Part shown: positions 1-4,266 of the stretch, in pieces | How positions within the stretch are numbered: position 1 is the first letter of the stretch | Layout: each line of letters starts with the position of its first letter | NCBI GenBank assembly: GCA_016794945.1 | Contig: JAEUIX010000078.1 | Location: 1-7,135 of the forward strand | Length of the DNA: 7,135 bases | From: Phycisphaerae bacterium | Lineage (GTDB): Bacteria; Planctomycetota; Phycisphaerae; Phycisphaerales; UBA1924 | Direction: 5' to 3' | Notes under the pieces: generated by a model | What the model was told of the DNA's origin: nothing | What the model saw: only the letters and a program-made list of their open reading frames with translations | Database searches by the model: none | Program-made: the position numbers and the translations under genes

Positions 1-518
1 ACGAAGTGCTCGAAGCCGTAGTCGGGGTTGAGGACAAGGCCGTCGTCGTAGAGGTGTTCGGCGGATTCCTGCACCGCCCGGACGGGGGGAGCGCCCGGGG
101 GCGGCAGCTCCTCGTCGACCAGCGTGGCGGGCTCCAGCACCGGCGGCGGCGCGCCGACCGGTCCCTGAGGCGTCGCCGCGGGCCTGGCGGGCGCCGCGGG
201 GGTGGCCGAGGGACTGGCCGCGGCTCGGGCGGAGCGCTTGGCCGCCGCCAGATCGTCCTCCGGCCCCAGGAAACGGACGGTGATCAGCCGTCCGCTGACG
301 GACCTCGCGGCGTCGTTGAACGGTCCGGTGCACTGGCGGTTGAGGTAATCGCGGTGCACGGGAGAGTGGGCCCGCAGACGGAGCACGCCGCCGTCGACCC
401 CCAGGGGTTCGATCTCCTCGAACCACTGGCGGCAGATTTCGGGCTGCGCCTGTCGAAGGTGGGCCAGAAGCCGGGACCAGAGGTCGTGATCCGGCTCGGG
501 CTGGGCCGCGGCGGGCAT
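1..518 (-). CDS. dnaA: Chromosomal replication initiator DnaA, N-terminal part (runs off left edge)
   Basis: DnaA is the AAA+ ATPase that binds DnaA boxes and opens the replication origin. Only the first 172 codons are here. Residues 12-85 fit DnaA domain I (oligomerisation and helicase loading): LWSRLLAHL near 13, ICRQWFEEIEPL at 28-39, then a beta-rich part ending LITVRFL. Residues 86-160 are an Ala/Pro-rich stretch, the flexible domain II linker, which is long here. Residues 161-172 (LVLNPDYGFEHF) match the LNPxYtFxxFV entry into the AAA+ domain, which lies beyond the window together with the DNA-binding domain. The ATG at 518-516 has no ribosome binding site near it. An in-frame CTG ten codons upstream (548-546) has GGAGGA six bases before it and could be the true start. 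It reads away from the RNase Z-like gene, which lies upstream on the same strand. The family call is firm; the start is uncertain. Confidence 0.93.
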   Translation of the reverse strand, partial: MPAAAQPEPDHDLWSRLLAHLRQAQPEICRQWFEEIEPLGVDGGVLRLRAHSPVHRDYLNRQCTGPFNDAARSVSGRLITVRFLGPEDDLAAAKRSARAAASPSATPAAPARPAATPQGPVGAPPPVLEPATLVDEELPPPGAPPVRAVQESAEHLYDDGLVLNPDYGFEHF

Positions 519-553
519 GGCGCGCGATCTGGTGACGGAAGCTGACAGAACCT

Positions 554-560
554 GTCCTCC
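554..560 (-). promoter_or_regulatory. Strong Shine-Dalgarno placed for a CTG start of dnaA
   Basis: The minus strand reads GGAGGA at 560-555, followed by CAGGTT and then CTG at 548-546. That CTG is in frame with dnaA and no stop lies between it and the ATG at 518. The site is about 36 nt from the ATG, too far to serve it by normal spacing, and no ATG, GTG or TTG sits at a better distance. Use of the CTG is inference. Confidence 0.45.
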
Positions 561-623
561 GGGGTTCGGTCTGCGCCGTGGGTGGCGGCCCGAACTGGGC
601 CGGCCCACGCTCGGCAGGGGGCG

Positions 624-653
624 ACGGTAGCGATGCGGGCGCGTCGCTGTCAA
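624..653 (-). promoter_or_regulatory. Sigma70-type promoter for dnaA
   Basis: On the minus strand a perfect TTGACA -35 box (653-648) is followed by an 18-nt spacer and TACCGT (629-624) as the -10 box. The -35 matches consensus at all six bases, the -10 at only three. The expected transcript start is near 617, giving a leader of about 70 nt to the CTG or 100 nt to the ATG of dnaA. It is the best promoter match I found in the window and points directly at dnaA. Confidence 0.6.
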
Positions 654-717
654 CAGAAATTCGATTCGGCACGGGACTTGACAAACGCGCGGCGGTTCAT
701 CCGCGCCGAGGGACGAG

Positions 718-744
718 CGCCGGGACTCGGGCGTGAGTCCGGCG
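718..744. repeat. Inverted repeat (stem-loop) downstream of the RNase Z-like gene
   Basis: CGCCGGGACTC (718-728) pairs with GAGTCCGGCG (735-744) across a 6-nt loop, giving about 10 bp with one bulged G. No T-run follows on either strand, so it is not a standard intrinsic terminator. It lies between the RNase Z-like stop and the dnaA promoter, and could act as a transcript-end structure or roadblock. Confidence 0.5.
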
Positions 745-749
745 TGAAT

Positions 750-772
750 GCGCAGCGCGCCCGCCGCTGCGC
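750..772. repeat. Perfect 8-bp stem-loop, possible terminator of the RNase Z-like gene
   Basis: GCGCAGCG (750-757) and CGCTGCGC (765-772) are exact reverse complements around a 7-nt loop. The hairpin lies about 70 nt past the stop of the minus-strand RNase Z-like gene. It is very GC-rich but has no T-tract, so termination is only a possibility. Such stems also occur by chance in DNA of this composition. Confidence 0.45.
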
Positions 773-840
773 TCTAGGGCCCGATCGGCGCGCGGGCACA
801 ACCTGTGGTGGTGTGTGCGACGTTCGGCGCGAGATCGAGA

Positions 841-1830
841 TCAGGAGCGGGCGGGGCGCTGGTCGCGCGGGCCGCGCACGTCGGGACGGGCGTCGCGCCG
901 CGGCGCAACGCCGGTCTGCGTGGGGTGTTCGCCGGCGTCCATCTGCTGGCGCTCGTAGCGTTCCTTGTTGGACTTGAAGTCCATGAGGAACTCGACCTTC
1001 TCGGCCTTGGCGCGCCCGAGCGCCTGCTGGAGCTGCTTGCGCGCGATGCCGAGGTTGGTGCGGCGCGAGACGTGGGCCAGCACGAGCTTCTGGCACTCGA
1101 GCACGCGGAGCCACTCGACGACGTCGTCGGCGTGCAGGTGTGCGCCGGTCTTGGCCCGGTCCTTGTGGTCCGGCTCGAAGAAGGTGCACTCGGCGATGAT
1201 GATCTGGGCCTTGCGGACGTCCTCGCGGAGCATGGCGGCCCCCGGCGAGGTGTCCATGATGTACGCGATCAGCGGGATCTCCAGGACGCGGGTGATCTCC
1301 TCGCCCCGGTCGCGGAGCTCCATCAGCTTCTCCTGCGGCAGCCCGACGAGTTCGGGCTTGAGCTTGCTGCGGCGCTCGATGACGGCGTAGCCGCTGGTCG
1401 GCACGGTGTGCTCGACGGGGAAGGCCTTGAGCACGATGTTGTTCTTGATCTCGACGGTCTGCTCGGGCTCCAGGGGCACGAGGTTGTAGGGCGTCTTCTG
1501 GTTCTCCAGGTCCACGTAGCCGGCCATCATCTTCTCGATGGCCGGGGCGATGGCCTTGGGGCAGACGATCGTGCCCGGGCCCATCCCCTGGAACGCGCGC
1601 TGCGAGCAGTAGTACGCCAAGCCGCCGATGTGGTCCATGTGGCCGTGGCTGACCGCGACGAACCTGCTGGCGAGCATCGGGCGCGGGCACGCGCCCATGT
1701 CGAAGCACAGGTCGAGCTCGGGGATCTGGATCGCCGTGGCCTCGCCGGCGACGGACGTGCCGACGATCCGGTACGGCGGGAGATACAGGAACCCGACGCT
1801 CTGCTCGCGGGGAGGTGGTTTGGGGAGCAT
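841..1830 (-). CDS. rnz: RNase Z-like metallo-beta-lactamase-fold hydrolase
   Basis: RNase Z removes the 3' trailer from precursor tRNAs in the cytoplasm, using two zinc ions in a metallo-beta-lactamase fold. The 329-residue product carries the HxHxDH signature at 62-67 (SHGHMDH), followed by further likely metal ligands in family order: H141 in VEHTVPTSGY, D193 in MDTSPG, and H253 in LAHVSRR. E214 in AECTF and H231 fit the conserved catalytic region between them. Residues 20-48 (GTSVAG through FDMGACP) match the N-terminal strand pair of RNase Z-like proteins. Residues 300-329 form an Arg/Pro-rich, probably disordered tail. The start is well supported: GAGGAG lies 8-9 nt before the ATG, and the longer open frame upstream crosses the divergent promoter region. 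The length is close to that of short-form RNase Z. Another MBL-fold hydrolase of the same branch cannot be excluded, so the tRNA substrate is inferred. Confidence 0.85.
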   Translation of the reverse strand: MLPKPPPREQSVGFLYLPPYRIVGTSVAGEATAIQIPELDLCFDMGACPRPMLASRFVAVSHGHMDHIGGLAYYCSQRAFQGMGPGTIVCPKAIAPAIEKMMAGYVDLENQKTPYNLVPLEPEQTVEIKNNIVLKAFPVEHTVPTSGYAVIERRSKLKPELVGLPQEKLMELRDRGEEITRVLEIPLIAYIMDTSPGAAMLREDVRKAQIIIAECTFFEPDHKDRAKTGAHLHADDVVEWLRVLECQKLVLAHVSRRTNLGIARKQLQQALGRAKAEKVEFLMDFKSNKERYERQQMDAGEHPTQTGVAPRRDARPDVRGPRDQRPARS

Positions 1831-1845
1831 GCGGGAATCTCCTCG

Positions 1846-1865
1846 TTCGGGTCTTCCGACCCGAA
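1846..1865 (-). promoter_or_regulatory. Leader hairpin with GGAA tetraloop next to the RNase Z-like gene's RBS
   Basis: On the minus strand, TTCGGGTC (1865-1858) and GACCCGAA (1853-1846) form a perfect 8-bp stem closed by GGAA, a GNRA-type tetraloop. One base (1845) separates its foot from the GAGGAG ribosome binding site of the RNase Z-like gene. A hairpin this close to the ribosome landing site could tune translation or protect the message. The pairing is read directly; the role is inferred. Confidence 0.6.
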
Positions 1866-1882
1866 GGGCGGCGCGGCTGCGT

Positions 1883-1904
1883 GGGAGAGCGACTTTTCTC
1901 TCCC
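1883..1904 (-). promoter_or_regulatory. Second hairpin in the RNase Z-like gene leader
   Basis: GGGAGAG (1883-1889) and CTCTCCC (1898-1904 on plus) are exact reverse complements with an 8-nt loop. If the -10 box at 1921-1916 is used, this hairpin sits almost at the 5' end of the transcript, a position known to slow 5'-dependent mRNA decay in bacteria. As read on the plus strand its loop ends in TTTT, which does not make a terminator. Confidence 0.45.
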
Positions 1905-1915
1905 CTGGTCTGCCA

Positions 1916-1921
1916 AGTGTA
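1916..1921 (-). promoter_or_regulatory. Candidate -10 box for the RNase Z-like gene
   Basis: The minus strand reads TACACT, four of six matches to TATAAT, which would place transcript start near 1909 and give a leader of about 78 nt with two hairpins. No -35 box was found at normal spacing, so support is modest. Confidence 0.35.
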
Positions 1922-1971
1922 GCGGTGCGCGGCCCGCCCGCCGGTCCGGCAACGGCCCGTCGCGCGCGGAC

Positions 1972-1977
1972 TATGCT
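1972..1977 (+). promoter_or_regulatory. Candidate -10 box (TATGCT) for a leaderless transcript of the TVP38-type gene
   Basis: TATGCT matches TATAAT at four of six bases and is followed by 7 nt and then an in-frame GTG at 1985. There is no Shine-Dalgarno before either this GTG or the ATG at 1973. In bacteria with leaderless mRNAs, a TANNNT box 6-7 nt before the start codon is the usual arrangement. The ATG at 1973 overlaps this element, so only one of the two readings can be right. Confidence 0.35.
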
Positions 1978-2770
1978 GGGTCGCGTGACCGAGCCGACCC
2001 CGAAAAGTGAGCGAACGGCCGCGGACGCGTCGGGTCCCTGGGAACAGGTCCGCCAAGTGCTGTCGCGGCTCGGCGGCACCAGCGTGCTGGCGGTTGGGGC
2101 GCTGGCGCTGCCGCCGCTGGGCTCGATCGTTCTCTTCGCGTACATGAACGTGGTCGGCCAGTGGCTGCGCGGGCACGAGACTGAGGGCGTGCTGCTGTAC
2201 ATCGCAGGGTTCGCGCTCTTTTCGGGTTGTGCGCTGCTGCCCACGTACGCCAGCGCCATCCTGGGCGGGTGGGCGTTCGGGTTCGCCGAGGGGTTTCCGG
2301 CGGCGCAGTGCGGGTTTCTGGGCGGCGCGATGATCGGCTATGGGGTGGCGCGGGGCGTCTCGGGCGACCGGGTGGTGCGGCTGATCGAGGAGCGGCCCGC
2401 GTGGCGCGCCGTGCGGGACGCGCTGGTCGGCTCGGGCTTCTGGCGCACGCTGGGGATCGTGATCCTGATCCGCCTGCCGCTGAACTCCCCCTTCGCCGTG
2501 TGCAACCTGGTGCTCGCGTCCGTGCAGGTGCGGCCGCTGGTGTACGCCGCGGGGACGCTCATCGGCATGGCTCCGCGCACCGCGGCGGTGGTGTGGCTGG
2601 CGACCCAGGTCCGGGATGTAATGGCCGAGGAGGCCGGCAAGGTGAGCGCTCCCTGGTGGTTCCTGGCGGCCGGCAGTGGGGCGATGATCGTGGTGCTGCT
2701 GCTGCTGGGCGTGATCGCCCAGCGGGCCGTGCGGCGCTTGACCGCGGGCGCTCCCCCGACCGACGCGTAG
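1973..2770 (+). CDS. TVP38/TMEM64 (DedA-like, VTT domain) membrane protein
   Basis: A 265-residue integral membrane protein of the TVP38/TMEM64 branch of the DedA superfamily. Relatives are linked to lipid movement and membrane homeostasis, but the bacterial substrate is mostly unknown. Hydrophobic segments lie at about 36-60, 72-95, 97-128, 160-182, 189-212 and 229-249. The family signature is visible as GGWAFGFAEGFPAAQCGF at 98-115 (glycine-rich re-entrant region) and again as IRLPLNSPFAVCNLV at 166-180, with GTLIGMAPRTAAV at 194-206. The first 30 residues are polar and probably cytoplasmic. Start choice is open: ATG 1973 is given here, but GTG 1985 (261 residues) fits a leaderless transcript. 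It is divergent from the RNase Z-like gene and lies 9 nt ahead of gatC. No functional link to gatC is evident. Confidence 0.85.
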   Translation: MLGRVTEPTPKSERTAADASGPWEQVRQVLSRLGGTSVLAVGALALPPLGSIVLFAYMNVVGQWLRGHETEGVLLYIAGFALFSGCALLPTYASAILGGWAFGFAEGFPAAQCGFLGGAMIGYGVARGVSGDRVVRLIEERPAWRAVRDALVGSGFWRTLGIVILIRLPLNSPFAVCNLVLASVQVRPLVYAAGTLIGMAPRTAAVVWLATQVRDVMAEEAGKVSAPWWFLAAGSGAMIVVLLLLGVIAQRAVRRLTAGAPPTDA

Positions 2771-2773
2771 ACT
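2768..2773 (+). promoter_or_regulatory. Candidate -10 box (TAGACT) for a leaderless gatC transcript
   Basis: TAGACT matches TATAAT at four of six bases and ends 6 nt before the gatC ATG at 2780. Its first three bases are also the stop codon of the gene before. No Shine-Dalgarno lies upstream of gatC, so either a leaderless internal transcript or coupling to the previous gene must start its translation. The match could be chance, since a TAG stop already supplies TA. Confidence 0.35.
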
Positions 2774-2779
2774 GAACCG

Positions 2780-3088
2780 ATGTCCCACGAACCCAGCGCC
2801 GAGCACGTGCGGTCGATCGCCCGGCTGAGCCGCCTCGCGGTGGGCGACGCTGAGGTCGAGCGCCTGCGGCACGACCTGGGCGCGATCCTCCGCTACGTGG
2901 AACGGCTTCGGGAACTGAACCTGGATGGGGTCGAGCCGATGGCCGGCGCGCTGGACATGACGGCGCGACCGGCGGAGGACGAGCCCGGGCCCGCGATGAC
3001 GCCCGAGGCTCTGGGGGCGATGGCGCCCGCGGCGCACGGGCCCTACGTGAAGATTCCGCGGGTGGTCGGCGAAGGGGGCGGCGCGTGA
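2780..3088 (+). CDS. gatC: Asp/Glu-tRNA amidotransferase subunit GatC
   Basis: GatC is the small subunit of GatCAB, which converts Glu-tRNA(Gln) and Asp-tRNA(Asn) to Gln- and Asn-tRNA in bacteria lacking the matching synthetases. It wraps around GatA and stabilises it. The 102-residue length is normal. Conserved parts are clear: VRSIARLSRLAVGDAEVERL near the N-terminus, the helix LGAILRYVERLRELNLDGVEP at 33-53, LDMTARPAEDEPG at 58-70, and the closing GPYVKIPRVVG, which matches the family's FxVPrvlg end. It starts with ATG, has no Shine-Dalgarno, and overlaps the next gene by 4 nt (GTGA). gatA and gatB are not in the window, so the complex is encoded at more than one place or further away. Confidence 0.95.
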   Translation: MSHEPSAEHVRSIARLSRLAVGDAEVERLRHDLGAILRYVERLRELNLDGVEPMAGALDMTARPAEDEPGPAMTPEALGAMAPAAHGPYVKIPRVVGEGGGA

Positions 3089-4023
3089 AGCCTCAAGGCG
3101 ACGCGACGGTGTTCATCTCGGGACGGTTCGAGTCGGTGACCTCCGCGCACGTGTCGGCGATGGACGCCGCGGTTCAGCACGGCGTGGGGCTGTTCGAGAC
3201 GATGCTGGGCGGCGTCGACGGGGATCACGGGCCGTGGATCGTGCACCTGCACGAGCACGTCGAGTCCCTGTCGGCCAGCGCGCGGGCGCTGGGGCTGCAC
3301 GCGGGCCTGCGTGAGGGCGCGCTGGCCGAGGCGGCCCTGGAGACGGTGCGCCGCGCCGGGCTGGCGCTGGCGCGGGTTCGCATCACGATCACGGGCGGCC
3401 GGATCAACGGGCTGGCGGCCGCGCGCGGCGGCGGCCCGCCGGAGCGGCCCGATCCGACCGTGATCATCGCGGCGCAGCCGGCGACGACCTACCCGCGGGC
3501 GCTGCAGGACACGGGCATCCGCATCGCGGTGGCCGACGCGCGGGCCAACCCGTTCAACCCGACCGAGGGGCACAAGACCATCAACTACTGGTGGCGGCTG
3601 CGGGAACTGGCGGCCGCCAGCGCCAAGGACTGCGGCGAGGCGCTGGTGCTGAGCGTGACCAATCACGCCTGCGGCGGGTGCGTGAGCAACGTTCTGGTCG
3701 TGCGTGGCGGCGCGGTGTTCACGCCCATCGCCCGGGGCGAAGAGGGGACGGGCGCGCTGCCGAGCCCCGTGCGGCCCGGGGTGGTGCGGTCGTGGGCGCT
3801 TCAGCGGCTGCGCGACGGCGGCCGCGACGCGACGCCGAAGATGCTGTCGATCGCCGATGTGCTCGACGCCGACGAGGTGATGCTGACCAACCGCAGTTGG
3901 GGCGTGCTCGGCGTGTCGGCGGTCGAAGGGCGAACGATCGGCGGGGGCGGGCCCGGGCCGGTGTGCCGGGGGCTGATGGCGGACTGGGAGCGGTTGGTCT
4001 CGTCGCGCGGGCTCGAGCCGTGA
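3085..4023 (+). CDS. Class IV PLP-dependent aminotransferase (BCAT / aminodeoxychorismate lyase family)
   Basis: A 312-residue fold-type IV PLP enzyme, a family that includes branched-chain aminotransferase, 4-amino-4-deoxychorismate lyase (PabC, folate pathway) and D-amino acid transaminase. Visible landmarks: QHGVGLFETM at 31-40, HLHEHVESLSASARALGL at 54-71, RITITGG at 99-105, the catalytic lysine K164 in GHKTINYWW, SN at 201-202 followed by a beta hairpin, LPSPVRPGVVR at 225-235 (the usual P...GxxR phosphate-cup motif), and DEVMLTNRSWGVLGV at 263-277. Where the family normally has E-G-x-x-S-N, this protein reads G-G-C-V-S-N at 197-202, so the glutamate that pairs with the PLP pyridine nitrogen appears replaced by glycine. 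The GTG start overlaps the gatC stop (GTGA), with GGGGG about 8 nt upstream, suggesting coupled translation. Which substrate it uses cannot be told from sequence alone. Confidence 0.85.
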   Translation: MKPQGDATVFISGRFESVTSAHVSAMDAAVQHGVGLFETMLGGVDGDHGPWIVHLHEHVESLSASARALGLHAGLREGALAEAALETVRRAGLALARVRITITGGRINGLAAARGGGPPERPDPTVIIAAQPATTYPRALQDTGIRIAVADARANPFNPTEGHKTINYWWRLRELAAASAKDCGEALVLSVTNHACGGCVSNVLVVRGGAVFTPIARGEEGTGALPSPVRPGVVRSWALQRLRDGGRDATPKMLSIADVLDADEVMLTNRSWGVLGVSAVEGRTIGGGGPGPVCRGLMADWERLVSSRGLEP

Positions 4024-4026
4024 TCA
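4021..4026. other. Abutting convergent stop codons (TGATCA)
   Basis: The plus-strand aminotransferase ends with TGA at 4021-4023 and the minus-strand prepilin gene ends with TGA at 4026-4024, so the two genes meet with zero spacing. No terminator can lie between them; any termination must occur inside the opposite gene's coding sequence, and transcripts would overlap at their 3' ends. Confidence 0.85.
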
Positions 4027-4239
4027 GCCGTTGCGCGGGCCGTCCGACGGGCCGGCGGCCACCACCAAGGCGGCGGCGTCGGGGAGCCCGGCCCCGGCAA
4101 ACATGGTCCTGACGGCGCGGTAGAGCTTCCACAGCGCGTAGCAGACCATGGCGCCGATCACCACGATGATGGAGATGACGACCAGCAGCTCGACCAGCGT
4201 CAACCCGCGCCTGCGTACGTGATGGCGGCGGAGGATCAT
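4024..4239 (-). CDS. Minimal prepilin-like protein (type IV pilin / type II secretion methylation motif)
   Basis: A 71-residue protein with a textbook class III signal: basic leader RRHHVRRRG (4-12), predicted cleavage after G12, then LTLVELLVV with glutamate at mature position 5 (E17), in a hydrophobic helix to about residue 35. Prepilin peptidase would cut and N-methylate it, and the helix would anchor it in the inner membrane or pack into a pilus or pseudopilus. Only about 35 residues follow the helix, lacking the usual pilin globular domain, so it is far shorter than ordinary pilins. It may be a minor or assembly component, or a remnant. The ATG at 4239 is 27 nt after the PhoH-type gene's stop and has no strong ribosome binding site. 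Its stop abuts the convergent aminotransferase stop. Confidence 0.75.
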   Translation of the reverse strand: MILRRHHVRRRGLTLVELLVVISIIVVIGAMVCYALWKLYRAVRTMFAGAGLPDAAALVVAAGPSDGPRNG

Positions 4240-4266
4240 GGCGGTTCCGCGGCGGCCGGCCCGCCG

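Larger units (their letters stand above)
519..840. other. 322-bp gap between dnaA and the RNase Z-like gene
   Basis: No credible coding frame was found on either strand. The gap holds the dnaA ribosome binding site and promoter (554-653) and a cluster of stem-loops between 718 and 797. A single weak DnaA-box-like TGTGG sits around 804-812, but no cluster of TTATCCACA-type boxes and no AT-rich unwinding stretch is visible. I therefore see no replication origin here, despite dnaA being adjacent. No bL34 (rpmH) gene, a common neighbour of dnaA, could be read either. Confidence 0.6.

Noticed and set aside
6..545. Long plus-strand open frame opposite dnaA
   Set aside because: Arg/Gly-rich, low-complexity translation with no family features; the minus strand reads as DnaA.
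678..683. Perfect TTGACA on the plus strand, back to back with the dnaA -35 box
   Set aside because: No acceptable -10 box at 16-18 nt and no plus-strand gene follows before 1973.
519..840. Replication origin next to dnaA
   Set aside because: Only one weak TGTGG-type site, no DnaA-box cluster and no AT-rich stretch.
1831..2259. N-terminal extension of the RNase Z-like frame to 472 residues
   Set aside because: The extension runs through the divergent promoter region and into the opposite gene, while a well-spaced ribosome binding site supports the ATG at 1830.
650..3037. 795-codon minus-strand open frame
   Set aside because: It crosses several well-supported genes on both strands and its translation is Arg/Pro/His-rich noise, as expected in high-GC DNA.
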